Of a stretch of DNA of 64,000 nucleotides, positions 40,275 to 48,595 are shown piece after piece. The notes below the pieces were generated by a model, which was not told the DNA's origin, searched no databases, and saw only the letters and a program-made list of their open reading frames with translations. The stretch's first letter is position 1. Every line of letters starts with the position of its first letter. The position numbers were made by a program, and so were the translations under genes. The stretch comes from Pseudomonadota bacterium. GTDB taxonomy: Bacteria; Pseudomonadota; Gammaproteobacteria; Burkholderiales; Burkholderiaceae_C. The stretch covers positions 23,662 to 87,661 of the forward strand of contig JAJZWA010000006.1 of assembly GCA_021846965.1 (NCBI GenBank). Direction: 5' to 3'.

Positions 40275-41273
40275 TCAGGCCCGGGGGTGGTGACGCGCGT
40301 GCAACTGGCGCAGGCGCTCGCGCGCCACGTGGGTGTAGATCTGGGTCGTGGAAATGTCCGCGTGGCCCAGCAGGAGCTGCACCACGCGCAGGTCGGCGCC
40401 ATGGTCCAGCAGATGCGTGGCGAAGGCGTGGCGCAGCGTGTGCGGCGACAGCGGCGAATCGATGCCCGCGCGCTGCGCCAGCGCCCGCAGACGGGTCCAG
40501 AACATCTGGCGGGTCATTCCCACCGAGGCGCCGCGCCCGCGTCCGGCGCTGCGCGCCGTGACGAACACGAAATCGCTGGGGGTCTGGTGCAAGAGCTCGC
40601 CGCGCGCGCCATCCAGGTAGCGCCGCAGCCAATGCGAGGCCTGCTCGCCGAAAGGCACCAGGCGATCCTTGCCCCCCTTGCCGCGCACCACCCGCACCAC
40701 GCCCTCGTCCAGGCTGAGGTCGGCGATGCGCAGACCCACCAGTTCGCTCACGCGCAGGCCGCTGGCGTACAGGAGTTCGAGCATCGCACGGTCGCGCAGG
40801 CCCAGCGCCTGGTCGGTCGCGGGGGCCTCGAGCAGCGCTTCCACCTGGGCTTCGCTGAGGGTCGAGGGGCGCCGCGCCGGCTGGCGCGCCCGCTCGAGCT
40901 TCAGCGTGGGGTCGTCGGCACGCCGTCCCTCGCGCACCAGCCATGCGTAGAACCGCCGCAGCGCGACCAGGCGACGATTCGACGCGCTGGCCTTGCTGCC
41001 GGCGAAACGCGCGGCCAGATAGGCCATCACCTCGGCCTCGCCCGCCTGCTCCAGGCCGCAGCGCCCGCCGCTGGCCAGCCAGCGCGCGAACAGGCCCAGG
41101 TCGGCGCGATAGGCCGCCAGCGTGTTGGCCGCCAATCCCTGCTCCAGCCACAGCGCATCGCAAAAGGCGTCGATGGCCGCCTGGCAGGCGACGCGTGGCG
41201 CCGGCCAGGCGTCGCTGGGCCGGGGGCGCCCGCGACGCGCCGCAGCCGCCGGGGGAGCCTGCGCCTCAGGCAT
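40275..41273 (-). CDS. xerD: Tyrosine recombinase XerD
   Basis: 332-residue site-specific recombinase that, with XerC, resolves chromosome dimers at dif. The N-terminal SAM-like domain (about 30-125) is followed by the catalytic domain with R174 (ASGLRVSELVGL), K198 (RVVRGKGGKDR), H278xxR281 (HTLRHAFATHLLDHG), H304 and nucleophile Y313 (DISTTQIYTHV). It is about 30 residues longer than E. coli XerD because of a basic Pro/Ala N-terminal extension; an internal start is possible. The start overlaps the ogt stop by eight bases. DISTTQIYTHV and the ogt/queG context favour XerD over XerC. Confidence 0.92.
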   Translation of the reverse strand: MPEAQAPPAAAARRGRPRPSDAWPAPRVACQAAIDAFCDALWLEQGLAANTLAAYRADLGLFARWLASGGRCGLEQAGEAEVMAYLAARFAGSKASASNRRLVALRRFYAWLVREGRRADDPTLKLERARQPARRPSTLSEAQVEALLEAPATDQALGLRDRAMLELLYASGLRVSELVGLRIADLSLDEGVVRVVRGKGGKDRLVPFGEQASHWLRRYLDGARGELLHQTPSDFVFVTARSAGRGRGASVGMTRQMFWTRLRALAQRAGIDSPLSPHTLRHAFATHLLDHGADLRVVQLLLGHADISTTQIYTHVARERLRQLHARHHPRA

Positions 41274-41811
41274 CGAACAGTCCCTGCGCCGGCGCCGGCA
41301 GCGCGCCCTCGTGGCGCAGCAGCCAGCGCTTGATGCGCAGCAACTCCCCGGCCGCGTCGGTGGAATGGGCGAATCCGCCCAGCCCCGCGGCGCCGATCAC
41401 GCGATGGCAGGGCACCAGCGGCGCGAAGGGGTTGGCTGCGCAGGCCTGGCCCACGGCGCGCGCCGCGCTGCCGAGCTCGCGCGCCAGCTCGCCGTAGCTG
41501 CGCGTGCGCCCGGCGGGGATGTCGCACAAGGCCGTCCACACGCGGCGCTGGAAGTCGCTGCCGCGCGGCGCCAGCGGAAGATCGGGGCGCAGGCGGGGGT
41601 CGCGGCAATAGGCCTGCAGCTGGGCCTGCAGCTCGCGCAGCAGCGGCGTTCGCGCGGGCGCGGCCGTGGCGGGCGGCTCCGGGCCGACCAGGTACTCCGT
41701 GTAGAGCAGCGCATCCGCGCTGCAACGCACGCCGAGCCGTCCGAAGGGAAGCTCCAGCACGGCATCCCAGGGCTCGGGGCCCGGCCGTGAGGAAGGCGAC
41801 ATGGACATCAT
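41266..41811 (-). CDS. ogt: Methylated-DNA--protein-cysteine methyltransferase
   Basis: 181-residue suicide enzyme that transfers alkyl groups from O6-alkylguanine to its own cysteine. The acceptor is C135 in PLVPCHRVIG; the helix-turn-helix and arginine finger are in YGELARELGSAARAVGQACAANPFAP, and the binding loop after the active site is GAAGLGGFAHS. The size matches Ogt/AdaB-type single-domain proteins, with a short divergent N-terminal domain. ATG 41811 is one of several closely spaced starts (MMSMS). It lies between queG (9 bases) and xerD (8-base overlap). Confidence 0.93.
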   Translation of the reverse strand: MMSMSPSSRPGPEPWDAVLELPFGRLGVRCSADALLYTEYLVGPEPPATAAPARTPLLRELQAQLQAYCRDPRLRPDLPLAPRGSDFQRRVWTALCDIPAGRTRSYGELARELGSAARAVGQACAANPFAPLVPCHRVIGAAGLGGFAHSTDAAGELLRIKRWLLRHEGALPAPAQGLFDA

Positions 41812-41820
41812 GGCTCCATG

Positions 41821-42990
41821 CTACGGGCTGCCGGGAGTCCCCGCCCCCGCGGGGGCGGCCGCGTCGCCGCCGGGCGGCTGATCCAGCGCCCATCGCACAT
41901 GCTCGGCGACCAGCGCCTCGGCCTCCGGCAATGCGGCGCGCAAGGCGTTTTCGATCTGCGGCTGCAGCGGGTCGCCGGGCTCCAGCGTGCGGCGCGCATT
42001 GCCCAGCGCGACCGCCAGGTTGCGGCGCCAGCGCGCATGGCCGATGCGGCGGATGGCGCTGCCTTCGGTGCGGGCTTCGAACGCGGCCCGGTCCCAGGCC
42101 CACAGCTCGAGCAGCGAGGCCCGGTCCAGGCCATGGCGGGGAAGGAAGTCGGGCAGGGGCGAAGGTCGCGCCCAGCGGTTCCAGGGGCAGGCCAGCTGGC
42201 AGTCGTCGCAGCCATACACGCGGTTGCCCATGGGCGCGCGCAAGTCTTCGGGTATGGGCCCGTCGAGCTCGATGCTCAGGTAGGAGATGCAGCGTCGCGC
42301 GTCGACCACGTAGGGCCGGACGATGGCTCGCGTGGGGCAGACATCGAGACAGCGCGTGCAGCTTCCGCAATGGCCCTCCAGCGGGGCATCCACCGGCAGT
42401 TCCAGGTCGGTGTAGATCTCGCCCAGGAAAAACATCGATCCGGCATCCCGATGCAGCAGCAGGCTGTGCTTGCCGCGCCAGCCCAGCCCGGCGCGCGCGG
42501 CCAGCGCCACCTCGGGCACCGGGGCGGAGTCGGTGAAGGCGCGCAACACCCGCGGCTGCGCCTGCTCGGCGATGAATTCCGCCAGGCGCGCCAGGCGCTG
42601 GCGCAGCACGCGGTGGTAATCCCGGCCGCGCGCGTACAGCGACACCACCGCCTGCTGCGGCTGGCCCAGACGCTGCCATTCGATCGCCCTCCAGCCGGCC
42701 GGCGCCTGCTCGGGCAGGTAATCGAGGCGCGCGGTGATCACGCGCAGCGTGCCGGGCAGCAACTCGGAGGGGCGCGCACGCGCCATGCCGTGGCGTGCCA
42801 TGTAATCCATGGAGCCGTGCATGCCCTGCTCCAGCCAGCGCGCGAGGTGCGCCTCGGTGTCGCCCAGCTGCAGGTCGCTGACGGCGATCTGGGACAATCC
42901 CAGCGCCTGCGCACGCTCGCGGATGGCGCGCAGCAGCCGCGCACCGTCGAAACCTTGTGCCGGGGCCGGATTTGCATGCTCGGGGGCCAT
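41821..42990 (-). CDS. queG: Epoxyqueuosine reductase QueG
   Basis: 389-residue iron-sulfur, cobalamin-dependent enzyme reducing epoxyqueuosine to queuosine in tRNA. The N-terminal cobalamin-binding region contains the proton donor Asp154 (FTDSAPV). Two 4Fe-4S clusters are ligated by C208, C211, C214, C218 and by C234, C261, C264, C268 (the second from CDDCQLACPWN). A HEAT-like C-terminus (WRRNLAVALGN) follows. The start at 42990 precedes a short polar leader. It diverges from tsaE with a 58-base gap, a common queG-tsaE arrangement, and shares its pathway with queF at 12185. Confidence 0.95.
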   Translation of the reverse strand: MAPEHANPAPAQGFDGARLLRAIRERAQALGLSQIAVSDLQLGDTEAHLARWLEQGMHGSMDYMARHGMARARPSELLPGTLRVITARLDYLPEQAPAGWRAIEWQRLGQPQQAVVSLYARGRDYHRVLRQRLARLAEFIAEQAQPRVLRAFTDSAPVPEVALAARAGLGWRGKHSLLLHRDAGSMFFLGEIYTDLELPVDAPLEGHCGSCTRCLDVCPTRAIVRPYVVDARRCISYLSIELDGPIPEDLRAPMGNRVYGCDDCQLACPWNRWARPSPLPDFLPRHGLDRASLLELWAWDRAAFEARTEGSAIRRIGHARWRRNLAVALGNARRTLEPGDPLQPQIENALRAALPEAEALVAEHVRWALDQPPGGDAAAPAGAGTPGSP

Positions 42991-43048
42991 GCCGGCATGC
43001 TACGCAATGCGCGCGCCCCGCGCGCCCCCATTCCCCACGCCCGAGTCC

Positions 43049-43570
43049 ATGACCGCCCACCTCCACCGGCATTGCCCCGACGATTCCGCCACCGCGCAGC
43101 TGGGCGCCGAACTGGGCCATGCGCTGCGCGCCCGCGGCCTGCCCCCGCTGCTGATCACGCTGCAGGGAGAACTCGGCGCCGGCAAGACCACGCTGGTGCG
43201 CGCGATCCTGCGGGCCCTGGGAGTGACCGGGCGTATCAAAAGCCCCAGTTATGCGTTGGTAGAACCCTACAGCCTGGAAAAACTTGACCTAGAATTGAAG
43301 CGTTCTGTCCAGATAACGGCCTATCATATTGATCTGTATCGATTTTCATCTCCCGAGGAATGGCTGGATGCCGGCCTGGGGGATGTGCTCGACGGCAAGT
43401 CCCTGTGTTTTGTGGAGTGGCCCGAACGGGCGCCGGGCTTGCCGAGGGCGGATCTGGACATCCGCATCGCCGCGCGGGGCGACTCCCGCGAGGTCTCATT
43501 GCACAGCGGCAGCCCCGCCGGGGACGCCGTGATCGAAGGCTGGGCGGGCGCGCAGGCGCCTGCCGGATGA
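43049..43570 (+). CDS. tsaE: tRNA threonylcarbamoyladenosine biosynthesis ATPase TsaE, with an internal insertion
   Basis: 173-residue P-loop ATPase that with TsaB/TsaD makes t6A37 in tRNAs. Walker A is GELGAGKTT (40-48), followed by KSPSYALVEPY and the conserved HIDLYRF and FVEWPER. Between VEPY and YHIDLYRF there are about 17 residues (SLEKLDLELKRSVQITA) where E. coli has about 7, and this insertion is encoded by unusually AT-rich DNA: I count 43 G+C in the 100 bases at 43261-43360, against about 70% around it. The reading frame stays intact and all motifs are present, so the gene is probably functional. ATG 43049 is the first start downstream of the divergent queG. Confidence 0.93.
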   Translation: MTAHLHRHCPDDSATAQLGAELGHALRARGLPPLLITLQGELGAGKTTLVRAILRALGVTGRIKSPSYALVEPYSLEKLDLELKRSVQITAYHIDLYRFSSPEEWLDAGLGDVLDGKSLCFVEWPERAPGLPRADLDIRIAARGDSREVSLHSGSPAGDAVIEGWAGAQAPAG

Positions 43571-43613
43571 CGCGTCGGGCCCGCCCCGCGCGTCGCGCGA
43601 GGGAGAGCCCGAC

Positions 43614-44963
43614 ATGACCGTAGAACGTCGCAGGTTCCTGGTTCAAAGCTCCAGCATTGCCCTGCTGCTGAGCGCGCCGAGCATCGCGCGCGGCGCGACC
43701 ATCGTGGCGGTGCGCGTGTGGCCGGCCCCCGAATACACCCGCGTCACCCTGGAGTCCGACCAGGCGCTCAGCGCCAGCCATTTCCTCGTCCCCGACCCGC
43801 CGCGCCTGGTGGTCGACGTGAAGGGCCTGAACCTGGACCCGCAGCTGCGCGAGCTGGTCGGCAAGATCCGCCCCGACGACCCCTTCATCCGCGATGTGCG
43901 GGTGGCGCAGTTCGCGCCCGACGTGGTGCGCCTGGTGCTGGACCTGAAACAGCCGGTGCACCCGCAGGTCTTCAGCCTGCCCCCGGTGGCCGCCTATCGC
44001 AACCGCCTGGTCTTCGATCTCTACCCCGAGGGCCCGAACTCGCTGCTGGCCCTGGCGAAACCGCAGCCGCGGCGGGCGACGGCCGAGCCCACCTCGCTCA
44101 CCCGGCCGCGCGAGGACACGCTGGGCGAATGGCTGCAGCAGCACCGCTCGAGCCTGGATGCACCCGATACGCACGAGGTGGCGCGGGAGCAGTCGGAGCG
44201 CCCGGCGACGATGGCGCGGCAGGATCCCCTGCGTCGCGACAGGCGCCCGCAGCGCAGCGTGCTGCTGATGATCGATCCCGGCCATGGTGGCGAGGATCCG
44301 GGCGCCACGGGGCCCAGCGGCGTGCACGAGAAGGACATGGTGCTGCTGATCGGGCACGAATTGCGCGAAATGGTCCAGCGCACCCCCAACATGCGGGTGG
44401 GCATGACCCGCGACAGCGACTTCTTCGTTCCCCTGTGGATGCGCGTGGAAAAAGCCCAGCGCGCCAACGCCGACCTGTTCACCTCCATCCACGCCGACGG
44501 CTGGTACACGCCGCAGGCGCGCGGGGCCTCGGTGTTCTGCCTGTCCGAAGGCGGAGCCTCGAGTGTGGACGCGCGACTCATGGCCCAGCGGGAGAATGCC
44601 GCCGACGCCATCGGGGGCATCGACATCCAGGCCCACGATTACCAGGTGGCCAAGGTCATGCTCGACATGTCGACCACCGCGCAGATCAATGCCAGCCTGA
44701 AGATGGCCGGCCCCACCCTGCGCCGCATGGGTTCCATCGTGCATCTGCACTCGCGCCAGGTGCAGCAGGCCGGCTTCGTGGTGCTCAAGTCGCCCACGGT
44801 GCCGTCGATGCTGGTGGAGACCGCCTTCATCAGCAATCCGGAGGAGGAGGCTCGGCTGCAGACGCCGGCCTATCGCCGCAAGGTGGCGCGGGCGATTCTC
44901 GAAGGCATCCGGGACTACCTCAGCACCCGTCCGCCTCTGGCGCGGCACCGCACGATGGTCTGA
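43614..44963 (+). CDS. amiC: N-acetylmuramoyl-L-alanine amidase, AmiC type
   Basis: 449-residue periplasmic septal-peptidoglycan amidase. It begins with a twin-arginine signal (ERRRFLVQSSSIALLLSAPSIARG), followed by an AMIN domain (about 28-135) that targets the septum, a Pro/Arg/Ser-rich linker (about 145-210), and the zinc Amidase_3 domain (about 215-440) with IDPGHGGEDPGA, HEKDM, SIHADG and the catalytic Glu in MLVETAFISNPEEE. ATG 43614 is preceded by GGGAG 7 bases upstream. It lies 43 bases after tsaE, the common tsaE-amiC-mutL order, here interrupted by an oppositely oriented dedA. Confidence 0.95.
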   Translation: MTVERRRFLVQSSSIALLLSAPSIARGATIVAVRVWPAPEYTRVTLESDQALSASHFLVPDPPRLVVDVKGLNLDPQLRELVGKIRPDDPFIRDVRVAQFAPDVVRLVLDLKQPVHPQVFSLPPVAAYRNRLVFDLYPEGPNSLLALAKPQPRRATAEPTSLTRPREDTLGEWLQQHRSSLDAPDTHEVAREQSERPATMARQDPLRRDRRPQRSVLLMIDPGHGGEDPGATGPSGVHEKDMVLLIGHELREMVQRTPNMRVGMTRDSDFFVPLWMRVEKAQRANADLFTSIHADGWYTPQARGASVFCLSEGGASSVDARLMAQRENAADAIGGIDIQAHDYQVAKVMLDMSTTAQINASLKMAGPTLRRMGSIVHLHSRQVQQAGFVVLKSPTVPSMLVETAFISNPEEEARLQTPAYRRKVARAILEGIRDYLSTRPPLARHRTMV

Positions 44964-44991
44964 AGCCGCGCTTGGGGCCCCCGCCGGCGCT

Positions 44992-45633
44992 TCAGACGCG
45001 ACGCGAGCGGGCCCGCAGCCAGCCCAGGCCCAGGGGCAGCAGCGAGACCACCACCACCGCCAGGCTCATGGCCGGCAGATGCGCGCGCACCCACGGCAGG
45101 TTGCCGAAGGCGTATCCGGCTCCCATCAGCAACCCCACCCAGAGGGCCGCGCCCAGCGCATTGAAGCCCAGGAAGCGCGCGTAGGACATGCGCGCCACGC
45201 CCGCGACGAAGGGCGCGAAGGTGCGCACGATGGGAATGAAACGGGCGCTGACCACGGTGATGCCGCCGTAGCGCTCGTAGAAGGCGTGCGCGCGGTCGAA
45301 GGCACGGCGGTTGAACCAGCGGCTGTGCTGCCAGGCGAACACCCGATGCCCGACGGCACTGCCGATGCTGTAGTTCAGCGAATCCCCGAGCACCGCCGCC
45401 GCCCACAGCAGCGCCAGCCCTGTGCCCAGGTGCAGCTTGCCCGAGGCGCACAGCGCGCCCACCACGAACAGCATGGAGTCCCCGGGCAGGAAGGGGGTCA
45501 CCACGAGCCCGGTCTCGAGGAACACGATGCCGAACAGCAGCGCCCAGATCCAGGCGCCATACACGCCGATCAGGCGGGTCAGCTCGGCGTCGAAATGCAG
45601 CAGCAGGTGGATCAGCTCTAGGATCTGGTGCAT
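44992..45633 (-). CDS. DedA family inner-membrane protein
   Basis: 213 residues, with five or six hydrophobic segments including two reentrant-type loops. ETGLVVTPFLPGDSMLFVVGALCA and, after a central loop, RFIPIVRTFAPFVAGVARM carry the conserved acidic and arginine residues of DedA proton-coupled, likely lipid-scramblase proteins. The ATG at 45633 gives MHQILELIHLLLHFD. It lies between amiC (28 bases from its stop) and mutL, which it diverges from with a 49-base gap. Closest by motif to YqjA/DedA rather than YohD. Confidence 0.9.
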   Translation of the reverse strand: MHQILELIHLLLHFDAELTRLIGVYGAWIWALLFGIVFLETGLVVTPFLPGDSMLFVVGALCASGKLHLGTGLALLWAAAVLGDSLNYSIGSAVGHRVFAWQHSRWFNRRAFDRAHAFYERYGGITVVSARFIPIVRTFAPFVAGVARMSYARFLGFNALGAALWVGLLMGAGYAFGNLPWVRAHLPAMSLAVVVVSLLPLGLGWLRARSRRV

Positions 45634-45670
45634 CGTGCGCGGCGCCCGCCCCCGGTCAAAAGCGCGAAAG

Positions 45671-45676
45671 TATACT
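45671..45676 (+). promoter_or_regulatory. -10 box immediately upstream of the mutL start
   Basis: TATACT (five of six sigma-70 -10 matches) ends six bases before the mutL ATG at 45683, so a transcript from it would begin at or within a base or two of the start codon. The DNA at -35 is GC-rich with no good match, and there is no Shine-Dalgarno sequence. Confidence 0.35.
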
Positions 45677-45682
45677 GGGACC

Positions 45683-47623
45683 ATGCATTCCGACGGCCCG
45701 CTGCAGGCCCCGCTGACCGACCCCGATGAGGCCGCCGCGCGCGGCGCGGGCCCCTACGCCGCCAGCGAGCGACCGGCACCGATCCGGGCGCTGCCCGACA
45801 CCCTGGTATCCCAGATCGCCGCCGGCGAGGTGGTGGAGCGTCCCGCCTCGGCCCTGCGCGAGTTGCTCGACAACGCGCTGGACTCGGGCGCCACGCGCAT
45901 CACCGTGCGTCTCCAGCAGGGCGGACTGGATCTGCTCAGCGTGGAGGACGACGGCTGCGGCATCGCCGCCGACGAACTCCCGCTGGCCCTGGCGCGCCAC
46001 GCCACCAGCAAGATCCGCTCGCTGCAGGACCTCGAACAGGCGCGAAGCCTGGGATTCCGGGGCGAGGCGCTGGCCTCGATGGCCGCGGTGGGCGAACTGG
46101 AGATCGTCAGCCGTCGCGGCGCCGCGCCCGCGGCCAGCGTGCGCGCCGAACTCGGCCGCGTGCAGGCGGTGGCCCCCGCCGCCGCCCCGCCCGGCACCTG
46201 CGTGAGCCTGCGGCGCCTGTTCCACGACATTCCCGCGCGGCGCAGTTTTCTGAAGTCGGCGGCCACCGAAGGCGGCTGGTGCGCCGAGATGGTGCGCCGC
46301 GCCGCGCTGGCCCATCCGCGCGTGGCCTTCGCGCTGTGGCAGGACGGGCGCCAGACCCTGCGCGTGGAGGCTGTCGAGGACCCGCTGCGGCGCCTGGCCG
46401 ACGTACTGGGGAAGGCCTTCGCCGCCGACGCGCTGCCCTTGATCCACCAGGTCGGCCCGTTGCGCGTGGCCGGGCTCGTGTGCCGGCCCACGGCGGCACG
46501 CGCGCGCGCCGAGGTGCAGCAACTGTTCGTGAACCGGCGCTGGGTGCGCGACCGCATGCTCGGCCATGCGGTGCGCGCTGCCTACGCGGATGTGCTGCAC
46601 GGTCATCTGCAGCCCCAGTACGTGCTGCTGCTCGAGTTGCCTCCCGAGCGCGTGGACGTGAACGTGCACCCGGCCAAGAGCGAGGTGCGATTCCGCGAAT
46701 CCCAGGCCGTGCACCAGGCGGTGCGCCACGCCGTGCAGCAGGCGCTGGCGCCCGCGCTGGGATCGCGCGCGGCACCCGAGGCCATGGCGCCGGCACCGGC
46801 GGCGCCCGAACCGCGTGCGCCGGACGCGCCGCGCGCGGCGCCGGGCCTGCCGCCGCGCTCCCAGGCGCCGTGGCTGCGCGCCGAGGCGCGCCAGGACACC
46901 CTGCCCCTGGGCAGCCTGATGCGCTCCTATGCGCCCCTCGATCCGAACCCTCCCACGCCGTTGCGCGAGCCGGCTCCCCCGCCGCTGTCCGGGCCGGCGC
47001 ATCGCGTCGGCCTGGAGACGCCCGCGCCCGCGCCCGACGACGCGCCGCTGGGCCATGCGATCGCCCAGTTGCACGACATCTACATCCTGGCGCAGAACCG
47101 CCACGGCCTGGTGGTGGTGGACATGCACGCGGCGCACGAACGCGTCGTGTACGAGCGTCTCAAACAGGCCAGCGAGGCGCAGGCCCTGGCCGCGCAGCCC
47201 CTGTTGATCCCGGCGGGTTTCGCCGCCACCGAGGTGGAGATGGGCGCGGTGGAGGATCATGCCCAGGAACTCGAGCGCCTGGGGCTGGATGTCGCCGCCA
47301 CCGGGCCGTCGAGCCTGGCCGTGCGCGCGGTACCGGCGCTGCTGGCGCGAGGGGACGTGGTGCGCCTGGTACGCGAGGTGCTGGCCGAACTGGCGACGGT
47401 GGGCAGCAGCCAGCGCCTGGAACGCAGGCGCGACAGCCTGCTGGCCACCATGGCCTGCCACGGCGCCGTGCGCGCGGGCCGCCGCCTGAGCCTGGCCGAG
47501 ATGAACGCGGTGCTTCGCGACATGGAAGTCACCGAACGCTCCGACCAGTGCAACCACGGGCGCCCCACCTGGCGCCAGCTGACGCTGGCCGAGCTCGACG
47601 CGCTGTTCCTGCGTGGCCGCTGA
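45683..47623 (+). CDS. mutL: DNA mismatch repair protein MutL
   Basis: 646-residue GHKL ATPase that links MutS to strand removal. The N-terminal ATPase has catalytic Glu60 and Mg-binding Asn64 ([14 protein letters not shown]), DDGCGI, and the [10 protein letters not shown] and GFRGEAL motifs; a Pro/Ala linker (about 365-445) follows. The C-terminal domain carries [12 protein letters not shown] (a DQHAxxExxxxE variant), ACHGAVRAG and CNHGRPTW, the metal-binding motifs of endonuclease-type MutL, as expected where MutH is absent. The 30-residue leader before PIRALPD has no other start codon, so ATG 45683 is the only candidate. miaA follows seven bases after the stop. Confidence 0.97.
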   Translation: MHSDGPLQAPLTDPDEAAARGAGPYAASERPAPIRALPDTLVSQIAAGEVVERPASALRELLDNALDSGATRITVRLQQGGLDLLSVEDDGCGIAADELPLALARHATSKIRSLQDLEQARSLGFRGEALASMAAVGELEIVSRRGAAPAASVRAELGRVQAVAPAAAPPGTCVSLRRLFHDIPARRSFLKSAATEGGWCAEMVRRAALAHPRVAFALWQDGRQTLRVEAVEDPLRRLADVLGKAFAADALPLIHQVGPLRVAGLVCRPTAARARAEVQQLFVNRRWVRDRMLGHAVRAAYADVLHGHLQPQYVLLLELPPERVDVNVHPAKSEVRFRESQAVHQAVRHAVQQALAPALGSRAAPEAMAPAPAAPEPRAPDAPRAAPGLPPRSQAPWLRAEARQDTLPLGSLMRSYAPLDPNPPTPLREPAPPPLSGPAHRVGLETPAPAPDDAPLGHAIAQLHDIYILAQNRHGLVVVDMHAAHERVVYERLKQASEAQALAAQPLLIPAGFAATEVEMGAVEDHAQELERLGLDVAATGPSSLAVRAVPALLARGDVVRLVREVLAELATVGSSQRLERRRDSLLATMACHGAVRAGRRLSLAEMNAVLRDMEVTERSDQCNHGRPTWRQLTLAELDALFLRGR

Positions 47624-47630
47624 TCGCGCG

Positions 47631-48584
47631 ATGGCCCGGGACCCGAGGCGGCGCGAGGCGCCGGTGCGCGTGCTGACCGGCCCCACGGCCTCCGGCAAGA
47701 CCGCGGCCGCGCTGATGCTGGCACGCCGCCTCGACCTGGAGGTGGTGAGCATGGATTCGGCCCTGGTGTACCGGGGCATGGACATCGGCACCGCCAAGCC
47801 TTCGGCGGAGGAACGCGCACAGGTGCCGCACCACCTGATCGACGTGGTCGAGCCTACCGAGAGCTTCAGCGCGGCCCGTTTCGCCGAGCAGGCGCGTGCG
47901 CTGATCACCGACATCCGCGCGAGGGGCCGCGAGCCGCTGCTGGTGGGCGGCACGCTGCTGTACCTGCGCGCACTCCAGCAGGGCCTGCACGCCCTCCCCG
48001 GCGCCGATCCGCGGCTGCGCGCACGCCTGGAGCAGCGCGCGCGGGCCGAGGGCTGGCCGGCGCTGCATGCGGAGCTGGCGCGCGTGGATCCGCGCAGCGC
48101 GGCACGCATCGACGCCAACGACGCACAGCGCATCCAGCGCGCGCTGGAGGTGTGGGAACTCAGCGGCCTGCCGCTGTCCCGTCATTGGGAGGCGGCGCCC
48201 GAGGCGCAGGGCCCGGAGTTGCACGTGGTGTCGCTGGAGCCCTCGGACCGTGCCTGGCTGCATGAGCGCATCGCCGAACGCCTGCGCGCCATGCTGCGGG
48301 CCGGCTTCGTCGACGAGTTGCGCGCGCTGCGCGCGCGCGGCGACCTGCATGCCGGGCTGCCTTCCATGCGATGCGTGGGCTACCGGCAGGGCTGGGACTA
48401 CCTGGAAGGGGCCTGTGACGCGGCGCAATTCGAAGCCCGCGCCGTCGCCGCGACGCGCCAGCTGGCCAAGCGCCAGCTCACCTGGCTGCGCGCGATGCCG
48501 CAGCGCCGGGTGGTCGACTGCTGCGCCGCCGACGCGGCGGCGCAGGCCGTGCAGCGGCTGCTCGAGTTGCCCGCGCAGGCCTGA
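47631..48584 (+). CDS. miaA: tRNA dimethylallyltransferase MiaA
   Basis: 317-residue enzyme that prenylates A37 of tRNAs reading UNN codons. Walker A is GPTASGKTA (17-25), followed by the catalytic [17 protein letters not shown] loop, [15 protein letters not shown] and [10 protein letters not shown]. The C-terminal GYRQGWDYL and [13 protein letters not shown] segments are diagnostic. ATG 47631 is chosen; a GTG at 47613 overlapping the mutL end is possible. The mutL-miaA pair is conserved widely. It ends 11 bases from the convergent UvrA stop. Confidence 0.96.
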   Translation: MARDPRRREAPVRVLTGPTASGKTAAALMLARRLDLEVVSMDSALVYRGMDIGTAKPSAEERAQVPHHLIDVVEPTESFSAARFAEQARALITDIRARGREPLLVGGTLLYLRALQQGLHALPGADPRLRARLEQRARAEGWPALHAELARVDPRSAARIDANDAQRIQRALEVWELSGLPLSRHWEAAPEAQGPELHVVSLEPSDRAWLHERIAERLRAMLRAGFVDELRALRARGDLHAGLPSMRCVGYRQGWDYLEGACDAAQFEARAVAATRQLAKRQLTWLRAMPQRRVVDCCAADAAAQAVQRLLELPAQA

Positions 48585-48595
48585 GCCGCGGCAGC

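Noticed and set aside
40275..41273. xerD as a mobile-element integrase
   Set aside because: It is a housekeeping-type Xer protein in an ogt-queG context, with no attachment repeats around it.
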